From positions 5,580 to 69,579 of the forward strand of contig NZ_LSJI01000139.1 in NCBI RefSeq assembly GCF_001557235.1: 64,000 nucleotides of DNA, written 5' to 3'. The stretch comes from Phenylobacterium sp. CCH9-H3 (GTDB taxonomy: Bacteria > Pseudomonadota > Alphaproteobacteria > Caulobacterales > Caulobacteraceae). A program made the position numbers and the translations under genes. The notes beneath the pieces were generated by a model that was not told the origin of the DNA, did not search any database, and saw only the letters and a list, made by a program, of their open reading frames with translations. Shown here one piece after another: positions 26,455-33,752 of this stretch (position 1 is its first letter; each line of letters starts with the position of its first letter).

Positions 26455-28668
26455 TCAGAAGCTGTAGGATAGGCCGACGGCGAAGTGCCGGGGCGGTGCG
26501 TAGTTGACGGCCTTCTCCGCGCCGAGCAGGCCGGAGTAGACGGTCGTGCCCATCTGGTAGGTGCGGTCGAACAGGTTGTTGACGTAGCCATAGACCCGCC
26601 ACGGGCCTTCCTGCGGCGCCAGCGAGGCCGAGAGGTTTACGACGCCGCCGGGCCCCTGTGAATTGCCGGGCTCGTTGAACTCGTTGAAGTAGATCCGCGA
26701 GCGCCAGGCGTACTGGGCCCCCAATGCGACGTCGAAGCCCGCGACCGGCGAGAACTCGTATCGGACGTCGAGGTTGACCGACCACTTGGAGATGTTCGGC
26801 AGCTGGTTGCCGGACAGGTCGGTGGGCGGCGCGGGCGCGGGGCCAGGGATCGTGCGGCTGTTGCTGAACTCCTCGAAGGTCCCGTCGAGGTAGCCGACGC
26901 CCGCGCCCAGCCGGAGCCCGCGCGCGGGGAGCAGCGCCAGGTCCAGCTCCGCACCCTTGATGGTCGATTTCGGCACGTTGGCCAGGACCGCGATGGTCTG
27001 CACGACCTGGGTGATCTGGAGGTCCTCGTAGCGGCTGCTGAAGACCGCGCCGTTCACCTGCAGACGCCGATCGAAGAAGGTCGCCTTCTGGCCCAGCTCC
27101 CAGCTACGGACTTCCTCCGACCTCACCGGCGACGTCTGCAGCGCTCCGATGTTGATCGCGCCGTCCTTGTTGGCGGTCGCATAGCTGCCATAGACGAGAA
27201 TGTCGGGCGTAAGCTGCCCCTCGAGCGCCAGCTTGAACGGCGTATGGGTGTTGTTTAGGCGGCTCCCGAAGCCGGTCACGTTGACCCCGAATTGCGGGAT
27301 AAACTGGTACTCCCGCGCGGCCTTGGTGGTCTCGCTGTAGCGGACCTGGCCGGATACCGCCCACGTCTCGTTCAGCTCGAAGCGGACGTCCGCATAGACG
27401 GCGAAAGACTCGGTCTCGAGCTTGCCGCCGGCGTCGTAGTGGATGGGGAACGCGACGTTCGTGGGCGCACCCGGCGCCAGGTAGGCCAACAGGGACAGCC
27501 AGGGCACTTCGATGTTCTGCGACTGGTTGAGCCGCACGTACGACGCGCCGACGATCCACCGCAGCCGGTCTTCTCCCGGCGAGGCGAGATAGGCCTCTGC
27601 GTAGTAGTCGTGGCTGCTGGTGTGGGTCGAATAGCGGCAGGCCTCGGCCTCGACCCCGTCGCAGTCGTTCAGGAAGTCCTGCAGGCCGTCGCGATAGTTC
27701 AGGGTCGCGGTCAGGGTGTTGCGCCCGACCGGCTGGACGAGCCCCACGTTGACCGTCGCGACCTCCAGCTCCGTGGACCCGACGGTGGCCTTGATGCGGC
27801 GGGCCTGATTGGTCGGCCGCTCGCCGAAGAGGGCCTCCGCGGGATAGACGACGCCCGGCACGTTCACCACGGACAGCGCCGGCCCCGCCTCGTCCTCCCG
27901 GTACCACGAGGCGAGCAGGTTGAGCCGTCCCTCACCCGGCAGGTCGAGCTCCAGCTGACCCCGCACCGCGTGGCTCTTCAGGTCGTCGAAGCGGTCCGGC
28001 GCGCCGGGCTTATCCGCCAGCAGGTTCTTGGTGTACCCGTCGAGATGGCGCAGTTGATAGGACAGCCGCCCCAGAACCGGACCGGATCCCAGTGGCCCCG
28101 AGAGATAGCCCTCGCTCTCCAGCCGCCCGAAATCGCCGGCCACCGCATCGACCCGGCCTTCCGGGGCCCGGGTCGGCCGCGCCGAGATGACGTTGATCGC
28201 CCCGCCCACGGCGTTCCGCCCATATAGGGCGCCTTGTGGGCCGCGCAGGATCTCGATGCGCTCCACGTCGAACATGCTGGTGTTCATTGAGCGCTGGTCC
28301 GAGACGTAGGCGCTGTCCTGATAGAAGGCCACGCCCGGGTCGCCACCGGCATTGATGAAGGTATTGCCGATCCCGCGGATGTAGAGCTGGGACGAATTGC
28401 TCGTATTGGTGAAACTGACATTCGGGACGGCAGTCTGGAGATCCTCCAGCCGCTGTTGGCCCCGCTCGCGCTGCACCTCCCCGCTCAGCACCGCGACGGA
28501 CTGCGGGATGCTCTGAAGCGTCGTCTCGCGCCGGGCGGCGGTGACAACGATCTCCTGGATCTGAATCTCCGAGGCGGTGGGCGGCGGGCTTGTCTGGGCG
28601 GCTGCGGTCGACCCCAGCGCGCCCAGGAGCGCCACACCGGACGCCGTCGTCCATAGCTGCAAGTTCAT
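26455..28668 (-). CDS. TonB-dependent receptor in an AraC-controlled operon
   Basis: A 737-residue outer-membrane receptor. The signal peptide is MNLQLWTTASGVALLGALGS ending in AAAQ. A TonB-box-like IQEIVVTAARRE precedes the plug domain, with QLYIRGIGNTF and EILRGPQGALYGRNAVGG, and the barrel ends GLSYSF. The start at 28668 has AGGGGGGAG just before it; an in-frame ATG at 28854 is unlikely because the stretch between has non-coding composition. It is followed at once by a serine hydrolase gene. Receptor plus cytoplasmic esterase under one regulator suggests import and hydrolysis of an ester-containing compound. Confidence 0.93.
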   Translation of the reverse strand: MNLQLWTTASGVALLGALGSTAAAQTSPPPTASEIQIQEIVVTAARRETTLQSIPQSVAVLSGEVQRERGQQRLEDLQTAVPNVSFTNTSNSSQLYIRGIGNTFINAGGDPGVAFYQDSAYVSDQRSMNTSMFDVERIEILRGPQGALYGRNAVGGAINVISARPTRAPEGRVDAVAGDFGRLESEGYLSGPLGSGPVLGRLSYQLRHLDGYTKNLLADKPGAPDRFDDLKSHAVRGQLELDLPGEGRLNLLASWYREDEAGPALSVVNVPGVVYPAEALFGERPTNQARRIKATVGSTELEVATVNVGLVQPVGRNTLTATLNYRDGLQDFLNDCDGVEAEACRYSTHTSSHDYYAEAYLASPGEDRLRWIVGASYVRLNQSQNIEVPWLSLLAYLAPGAPTNVAFPIHYDAGGKLETESFAVYADVRFELNETWAVSGQVRYSETTKAAREYQFIPQFGVNVTGFGSRLNNTHTPFKLALEGQLTPDILVYGSYATANKDGAINIGALQTSPVRSEEVRSWELGQKATFFDRRLQVNGAVFSSRYEDLQITQVVQTIAVLANVPKSTIKGAELDLALLPARGLRLGAGVGYLDGTFEEFSNSRTIPGPAPAPPTDLSGNQLPNISKWSVNLDVRYEFSPVAGFDVALGAQYAWRSRIYFNEFNEPGNSQGPGGVVNLSASLAPQEGPWRVYGYVNNLFDRTYQMGTTVYSGLLGAEKAVNYAPPRHFAVGLSYSF

Positions 28669-28743
28669 GGTCTCCCCCCTCGTCTGCCGCGCACTGCGTC
28701 GCGTGTCTTGCGAGGTTCTCGGAGGGATCGACCGAGGCGTCGA

Positions 28744-28775
28744 GGACAGGTTCTGGGCGCCTGGGGACAGTTTCT
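28744..28775. promoter_or_regulatory. 21-bp-spaced direct repeat, probable AraC-regulator site
   Basis: GGACAGGTTCT (28744-28754) and GGACAGTTTCT (28765-28775) are 11-bp direct repeats differing at one base. Their starts are 21 bp apart, two helical turns. They lie in the 208-bp region between the TonB receptor (start 28668) and the divergent AraC-type gene (28877). Direct half-sites with two-turn spacing are the usual target of AraC-family proteins, which use two tandem helix-turn-helix motifs. A GGCCC/GGGCC inverted repeat also lies just downstream (about 28781-28797). Confidence 0.6.
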
Positions 28776-28876
28776 CTGGCGGCCCGGTCCGAAGGGCCGC
28801 GACCTTGACGCGACCCGGAAGGCGTTTCACCGTCGCGCCCGTGACGGGGACCATGGGTCCTTGAATTTGCTCCCCA

Positions 28877-30010
28877 ATGGGCGACGCAGATGAGGCGCTT
28901 CACGCGATGATGCAGAGCCGCCCCGCCACATACTCCGATCCGGCCGTCATGCCCTTTGGATGGATCGGGCGCACGGCGAGGCTGGCGGCCGAGGCCGGAG
29001 TCGACGTGCTGCCCGGCCTGGCCGACGCCGGCGTCGGCGCCGGCGATGGTCCGCTCCAGGACGCCTCACCCGTCGACCCCGCCGAGTACCTCCTCATGTG
29101 CGCCCTGGTCATCAACGCCGTGGACGACGAGATGCACGGTGCGGCGCGCACGCGGATGCTGCGCGGCACGGCGAACCTGGTGGTGCAGGCGATGGCAGCC
29201 AACCGCACCTTGCAGGGGGCGATCGAAACGGCCGTCAGGTTCTTCGTCATCGCTGGCGCCTACTGCCGCATCGAGCTCAGCGTCAGTGACGGCGAGGCGC
29301 ATTTGCGGATTCGCTCGGACAGCGGCGACATGCGCTTACAGCAGGTGGTGGAGGAGATGTTCGGGACCTACCTGCACATCCAGCTGTCGCACATGCTGGG
29401 CTTCCTGCTGCCGATCACACGGTTCGGCACAACCTCGCCGGATCATCCTCTGCAGGGCCGGCGACATCCATATTTCCTCGCCCCGGTGACCTCTTCGAAC
29501 GCCACGGCGCTCGTCTTTCCGGCGAAGTACCTCGCCTTCCCCTGCCGCGCGCGGCCCGACATCAACCCGCTGCTGGAGGGCGAGCTGGCCTGGATCTCGC
29601 ACCATACGGAGCGCCGGGATGGCCGCTTTCATGCCCGTGAGGCGGACACCGCCAGCGCCGAGGTGTTTCGCCGGCTGCTCGTCCGCGACCTGGGCTTCGA
29701 CGCATGCTGCCGCGAGCTCGCCATCGGCGCCGCCGAGCTCCGACAGCGCCTCGCGAATGAGGGCGCCAGCTTCCGCCTGCTGCGCCGCGCCGCACTGATC
29801 GAGCGCGCCGGACCGGCGTTGCGCGCCGGATCCGGCTTGGACGACGTGGCCGACGCCCTAGGCTATTCCGACGGCCGCAGCTTTCGACGGGCCCTGAAGG
29901 CGGCGACCGGTCTCGGCATCGCAGACCTGCGACGGATCGACCTGACGTCCACCGGTCCAGCGCCCAGTGTCCTCGCGCGCCTCAAGTTCGAGAAGGAGCG
30001 GCAGACGTAG
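28877..30010 (+). CDS. AraC-family transcriptional regulator
   Basis: A 377-residue regulator of the type with an arabinose-binding-domain-like N-terminal half (about residues 25-210, with LLMCALVINAVDDEMHG and HIQLSHMLGFLLPITRFG). A C-terminal AraC DNA-binding domain follows (RLANEGASFRLLRRAALIER and LDDVADALGYSDGRSFRRAL). The last motif is the classic second HTH of AraC proteins. It is divergent from the TonB receptor/serine hydrolase operon and very likely activates it. No clear ribosome site precedes the ATG at 28877; an internal ATG at 28907 is possible. Confidence 0.88.
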   Translation: MGDADEALHAMMQSRPATYSDPAVMPFGWIGRTARLAAEAGVDVLPGLADAGVGAGDGPLQDASPVDPAEYLLMCALVINAVDDEMHGAARTRMLRGTANLVVQAMAANRTLQGAIETAVRFFVIAGAYCRIELSVSDGEAHLRIRSDSGDMRLQQVVEEMFGTYLHIQLSHMLGFLLPITRFGTTSPDHPLQGRRHPYFLAPVTSSNATALVFPAKYLAFPCRARPDINPLLEGELAWISHHTERRDGRFHAREADTASAEVFRRLLVRDLGFDACCRELAIGAAELRQRLANEGASFRLLRRAALIERAGPALRAGSGLDDVADALGYSDGRSFRRALKAATGLGIADLRRIDLTSTGPAPSVLARLKFEKERQT

Positions 30011-30094
30011 TGGGGCCCCCGAGGCGCAATCTACGCCGGCGACCCCGAAGATCGGCCTCTCGACACAGTCTGCAGGCGAGCGGCTGCGAGTCGT

Positions 30095-30348
30095 TCACCT
30101 CGCAGGTGCGCCGCCACCAGCCAAAGCGATTGGCCGCCTGCGCTTCTTCGCGCTCCCAGCCGCCCCTAACCGCCTCGCGCCCGGGTTCGGGTTGAGTTGG
30201 CCGAGGGTCTTGCGGGCGGCGCCCAGGGTGCGGCGGCTGGGCCAGCCCGGCGTGGCGGCGATCTGATCGAGTTTTCGCCGTTGGCGAGGCGCACGAAAAT
30301 CTCGCCCGAGATTTTCTCGCGGTAGGCGAGGTCATAGCTGGCCATCAT
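30095..30348 (-). pseudogene. Frameshifted remnant of a terminase-small-subunit-like HTH protein
   Basis: From the ATG at 30348 one frame reads MMASYDLAYREKISGEIFVR and then LANGE. At a run of four A (complement of 30272-30275) the frame is lost. The next frame continues LDQIAATPGWPSRRTLGAAR and ends about 84 residues in at a stop at 30095. Removing one A restores a pattern seen in small phage-terminase-like proteins (Y-D, then a helix, then LANGxSLxxIAAxPGxPSRxT). The Lys/Arg-rich tail is weakly conserved. It may be a domesticated or dying phage-derived gene. No other phage gene is near. Confidence 0.42.
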
Positions 30349-30357
30349 CAAAGACCA

Positions 30358-30920
30358 TCATCGGCAACGCCGAAATCGGAGCATTAAGCGAACATCATGA
30401 TCGTCTCGCGTCCAGACCCATCGCTCCGGGTCGTCCGCCGGCGCGAACCCCAGGCGGCGCGCGAGGCGGATGGAGGCGGTGTTGGCGGGGTCGATGAAGG
30501 CCTGGACGGCTGCGCCAGGACGCTCGGCGGCGAGCCAGGCCAGGGCGGCGCGCGCGGCTTCGGCGGCCAGCCCCCTGCCCCAGTGATCCGGGCGCAGATG
30601 CCAGGCGAGCTCGCTCACGGGGGCGAGGTGGTTGAAGCCGAGGGCGCCGACGAAGGCGCCGCCATCCGCCTCCAGCAGCGCCCAGCGGAAGCCGTCGCCC
30701 TGCACCGCACGCCGGACGAAGAAGTCGAGGATGCGATCGCTGTCGGCGGGCGTGGCGGCGGGAAGCAGGATCGATCGCCGTGCACGTCGTGCGCCGTCCC
30801 GGAATAGCGGCAGACCGCCTCCTGCGACCACAGGGCGAACATGCCCGCCGAATGGACCGGCGCCAGCGGCTCCAGGACCAGGCGTTCGGTGCGCAGGGTA
30901 GGGATGGTCAGCACGGCCAT
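30358..30920 (-). pseudogene. GNAT-family N-acetyltransferase, broken by a single-base frameshift
   Basis: The start frame (ATG 30920) reads MAVLTIPTLRTERLVLEPLA and on to CRYSGTAHDVHGD. The GNAT body is in the next frame: ILLPAATPADSDRILDFFVR, FNHLAPVSELAWHLRPDHWG with the acetyl-CoA loop around RGLAAEAARAAL, and NTASIRLARRLGF, ending at 30358. The break lies at GATCGATCCTG (complement of about 30766-30776). One extra C would give GAT CCG ATC CTG and rejoin the frames into a normal protein of about 188 residues. All other features of a RimJ-type acetyltransferase are intact, so either a very recent mutation or a sequencing error is likely. Confidence 0.7.
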
Positions 30921-30966
30921 GCGCAAGCCATAGCGCGGGGGCGGTGGGATCGCCTATGAGGCGGGG

Positions 30967-31329
30967 ATGCAGACCCTCATCACCTGGGCCGGGCGGGCCG
31001 CCCTGGTGCTGGTCCTCGGCGTGGCGCTGGCCGGCGCGCTGGATCCGCACCACAACGCGGCGCGCAACGTGCCCACCCCCGACGTCATCGAGCATGTGGC
31101 CTATGGCTACCTCCTGACCCTTCTGACCATCGCCTCGTTGCCGCGGGTGAACCCGTGGCTGATCGGCGCCGCCTATCTCGGCGTGGGCGCCGGGTTCGAG
31201 GTGACCCAGATCTGGGGCCTGGTGTCGGGCACGTTCCAGTGGCGGGACCTGGTGTCCAATACGGGCGGGGTGGCGGCGGCGCTGGCTCCGTTCGCCTTGG
31301 CCCGACGCAAGGGCGGGGGGCGGCGATGA
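30967..31329 (+). CDS. VanZ-like membrane protein
   Basis: A 120-residue inner-membrane protein with three or four hydrophobic segments (LITWAGRAALVLVLGVALAG, YGYLLTLLTIASL, WLIGAAYLGVGAGFEVTQI, and a C-terminal one). The family motif is seen as DVIEHVAYGYLL and FEVTQIWGLVSGTFQWRDL, followed by NTGG. These residues are the conserved polar positions of VanZ-like proteins. VanZ confers low-level teicoplanin resistance in enterococci, but most bacterial relatives have no known role. It overlaps the next small gene by 4 bp (ATGA). Confidence 0.85.
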   Translation: MQTLITWAGRAALVLVLGVALAGALDPHHNAARNVPTPDVIEHVAYGYLLTLLTIASLPRVNPWLIGAAYLGVGAGFEVTQIWGLVSGTFQWRDLVSNTGGVAAALAPFALARRKGGGRR

Positions 31330-31637
31330 GCGACCCTGGCGGCGCGGAAGAGCTGTACCTGATCCTGGCCACCGCCGCGGCGGGGCCGACCACGCGGTAT
31401 CCGACCGGCGAGCGACGCCGGATTCTGGTGTTCGCCCGAGCCGCCTCGCACGACCAGGCGCTGGCGGTGGCGACGGCCGGGCTGGCCGAACAGGGCTGGG
31501 GCGAGCCGGGGTTCGAAAAGGCGGGCATCGTCGAGTTGGGCCCGCACCTGTCGGCGGAGGACCGCGCGCCGGCCGAGCACGCCCTGGCCCACGGCTGCGC
31601 GATCCGGGTCTATCCGCGTCCGGGCGACGCGGCCTGA
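31326..31637 (+). CDS. Hypothetical protein, coupled to the VanZ-like gene
   Basis: A 103-residue soluble protein whose ATG overlaps the stop of the VanZ-like gene (ATGA), so the two are translated together. It contains EELYLILATAAAGPTTRY at the N-terminus and an HDQALAVATAGLAEQGW helix that resembles a small ferredoxin-like alpha/beta fold. I do not recognise a family. No cysteine or catalytic motif is evident. Composition and codon use match the neighbours, supporting a real gene. Confidence 0.65.
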   Translation: MSDPGGAEELYLILATAAAGPTTRYPTGERRRILVFARAASHDQALAVATAGLAEQGWGEPGFEKAGIVELGPHLSAEDRAPAEHALAHGCAIRVYPRPGDAA

Positions 31638-31713
31638 GAATCCCGATCCGCTTGCGCGCGGCCTCGGGTTCCCGCAATCAGTCGGGGGCGTGTTGCGAGA
31701 GGGAAGCTAGGCC

Positions 31714-32463
31714 ATGCGGACCATGACCGACAGGCGGCGGCCGAGGATCGCGCTGGGCGCGGCCGGCGCCTTGCTGCTGCTAGCAGCGTGCTCGGGCGAG
31801 ACGACGCCCCCTGCCAAGGCCGCGCCCGAGGCGGCGTCGGCGCCCGTGGCGGTGGCGCCAACCGCCGCCACGCCCATCGCGCCCGTGCGTCCGGAGGGCG
31901 CCGACGCCATCGACGCCGCCCTCGCCGCGGTCCAGGCTTTCAACGCCAAGGCCCTGACCGACCTGGCCGCCATCGAGCGGGCGGAAAGGCGCATCCGCGA
32001 CCTGGCCGGCCGGGCGCTGGAGGCGGCGCGGCGCGGCGACGCGGGCCGGGTGACAGCGGCGCGCAACGATGCGGAGGCGACGCACCGCGGCCTGGCCGAC
32101 AGCCTCGCGGCCTTCCGCACGGCGGCGGCCGAGCAGCAGGCGGCGGTGACGGCGGCCCTGGCGCTGTGCGGGCCCGCCGCCCCGGCGCCCGGCGCGACCG
32201 CCGGCCCCGTGACACCGCCGCCGCCGCCCGTGAAGACGCCGCTGCCCGGCGCCCCGGTCACCGGGCCCGCTGGGCCCGCCCTGACCGACCCGACGGCGTA
32301 TCAGGGATGCGTGGCGCTCACCACGGAACAGGCCCTGCTGGTGCAGAACATCGAGGCCGTGGGCGCCCGCTACCAGGCCGCCGAGGCGTCCTATCGGCAG
32401 GATCGGCCCAGGCTGGAGGAGGCGGCGGCGACGGTGGCGCTGGGCAAGCTCGGATCCTTGTAA
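31714..32463 (+). CDS. Hypothetical lipoprotein with a helical, Ala-rich body
   Basis: A 249-residue secreted protein. The N-terminus RPRIALGAAGALLLLAAC gives a lipobox with Cys26 as the acylated residue. A Pro/Ala-rich linker follows, then an Ala/Arg/Glu-rich helical region (about residues 65-150) that looks like a coiled coil. A Pro-rich segment (TPPPPPVKTPLP) precedes a second short helical region with YQGCVALTTEQALLVQNIEA. I do not recognise the family. The start could be 31714 or the in-frame ATG at 31723. It stands alone, 76 bp after the previous gene. Confidence 0.68.
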   Translation: MRTMTDRRRPRIALGAAGALLLLAACSGETTPPAKAAPEAASAPVAVAPTAATPIAPVRPEGADAIDAALAAVQAFNAKALTDLAAIERAERRIRDLAGRALEAARRGDAGRVTAARNDAEATHRGLADSLAAFRTAAAEQQAAVTAALALCGPAAPAPGATAGPVTPPPPPVKTPLPGAPVTGPAGPALTDPTAYQGCVALTTEQALLVQNIEAVGARYQAAEASYRQDRPRLEEAAATVALGKLGSL

Positions 32464-32667
32464 ATCGCCCGGGCGACCCCAAATAGGTTCCGATCGCGCT
32501 GGCGTCCGTTCCCCCTCGGACAGCGAGCGACGGGTGTGCGGCCCTGGCGCCTTAGATGGCCGCCGGGGCCGCCTTCGTTCCGGCCTCCGATTCAACCACG
32601 GGCTTGAGAGCCTCGGCGTCTGGCCCGAAGGTGGTCCGGTACGACCCTGGGCGGGAGGCGGAACACC
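32464..32667. other. Intergenic stretch with no supported gene
   Basis: About 200 bp of GC-rich DNA. A minus-strand open stretch ending at a stop at 32552-32554 has coding-like composition (reads TFGPDAEALKPVVES before the stop) but no credible start and no family match I can name. It could be the tail of a decayed gene. The ribosome site of the following DUF5990-like gene (GGGAGG) is at the right end. Confidence 0.3.
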
Positions 32668-33087
32668 ATGGCGGCAGGCCAGGCGATCACACTCAGGATC
32701 ACCCTCGAAGACCCGGTCCCGGGGGTCACCTACAGCCTGCAGAACGGCAAGAGCGCGCCGGTGGGCCCGATGGTCGCGACGGACGCGCCGCTCTCGTTCG
32801 ATGTGCCGGTGAGACTCGCGCCCGGCCCGAAGTTCCTGGGAGAGTTCGTTCGCCGGGAAGGGCCGGCGCGCCGCTTCGTCTATATCGCCATCGGGGGTCA
32901 AGCCGGCGATCACGCCTCGCCCTGGAGCCGGCGCATCAAACTCGACATCCACGATCTGCCCGGAGCTCTTCTGGAGAAGGCTCTCGCGGGAGACATCCTA
33001 GAAGGCCGCTTGCCGGGGCGCGCCAAGGACGGCGGGCCATCCTGCGGGACCTTGAAGCCTGTCGGCGGGTGGCGCGTCGTGGCCTAG
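32668..33087 (+). CDS. DUF5990-family protein
   Basis: A 139-residue soluble protein. ITLRITLEDPVPGVTYSLQN opens a beta-rich domain, and FVYIAIGGQAGDHASPWSRR is the conserved core of the small DUF5990 family. The C-terminus (GGPSCGTLKPVGGWRVV) closes it. These proteins are found singly in many proteobacteria and actinobacteria without known activity. The start ATG is preceded by GGGAGGCGGAACACC. It is unlinked to its neighbours by more than 100 bp on both sides. Confidence 0.7.
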   Translation: MAAGQAITLRITLEDPVPGVTYSLQNGKSAPVGPMVATDAPLSFDVPVRLAPGPKFLGEFVRREGPARRFVYIAIGGQAGDHASPWSRRIKLDIHDLPGALLEKALAGDILEGRLPGRAKDGGPSCGTLKPVGGWRVVA

Positions 33088-33195
33088 AGCTTTTCCGCCG
33101 CGGACGGGGCTGAGGGCGTGGGAGCTTACAGGTGAGGCCCGGGCCGACCGCGTTTGGCCCGATACCCCCTCCCACGCCCTCGGCGCCGGCCGCGG

Positions 33196-33378
33196 CTAGA
33201 TGTGTTTCGCGCGCGCCAGGGGCTGGTCTGAAACCGCGGGGGCGGAGATCGACGCCTGCCAATCGTCGGCGACCAGGGCGGGCGGGGCCAGCATCCGGCC
33301 AAGCGCCAGATAGCTCGCGAAGCCCACGAAGAAGGCGACGCAGGCCAGGACGAAGTAGGGCTTGAGCACGTCGTTCAT
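33196..33378 (-). CDS. Small single-pass membrane protein (60 residues)
   Basis: Starting at the ATG at 33378, MNDVLKPYFVLACVAFFVGF opens a strong transmembrane helix, followed by ASYLALGRMLAPPALVADDW and a polar tail ending in KHI. It is divergent from the siderophore receptor with the Fur box between them, so it might be iron-regulated. The frame stays open further upstream (another ATG at 33534), so a longer form is possible. No family recognised. The remaining 33379-33665 holds only shadow frames. Confidence 0.45.
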   Translation of the reverse strand: MNDVLKPYFVLACVAFFVGFASYLALGRMLAPPALVADDWQASISAPAVSDQPLARAKHI

Positions 33379-33665
33379 CAGGCTGACCGCAGGCTCCCTA
33401 TGGCCGGTTGCCTCAGGTTGAACGGGCGCCCACGGGGACGGTTGCGGCGCCGCTCGCCATTGTTTTCGCGAGGCTCGCCGCGCGAACCCGGGTGTTGCGA
33501 TCGCATCGCCGACGTTGAGCGTCACGGGCTCCATCCTTCGTCTGCCGCGGTCAGCTTGACCGTAAGGTTCCTGCCTGCAGGTACGGCGCCAGGAGGCCTC
33601 CGGTTTCACGCCGGCGCATTGACGCGGCGCAAGCGGCCCGCGCCCGGCGAAGCTTTTTCGAAGTT

Positions 33666-33684
33666 GCGAACGATTCTCATTGCG
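33666..33684. promoter_or_regulatory. Fur box upstream of the siderophore receptor
   Basis: GCGAACGATTCTCATTGCG matches the classical Fur 19-mer (GATAATGATTCTCATTATC) at 12 of 19 positions, including the intact core GATTCTCATT. It ends about 68 bp before the receptor ATG. The position and the iron-uptake genes downstream support Fur repression. Confidence 0.7.
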
Positions 33685-33752
33685 CCGCGCCACCCCGGGA
33701 CTTAAGAACGCCTCGCATTCTTAGTCGCAGTACGCCGAGGGGCGCGGGGGAT

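Noticed and set aside
30358..31677. A 439-codon minus-strand frame as one large protein
   Set aside because: Only its last 150 codons resemble a protein (the GNAT body). The rest is antisense to the VanZ-like and following genes.
32528..32667. A minus-strand coding-like stretch ending at 32552
   Set aside because: No start codon or family match could be supported; kept only as a note in the intergenic entry.
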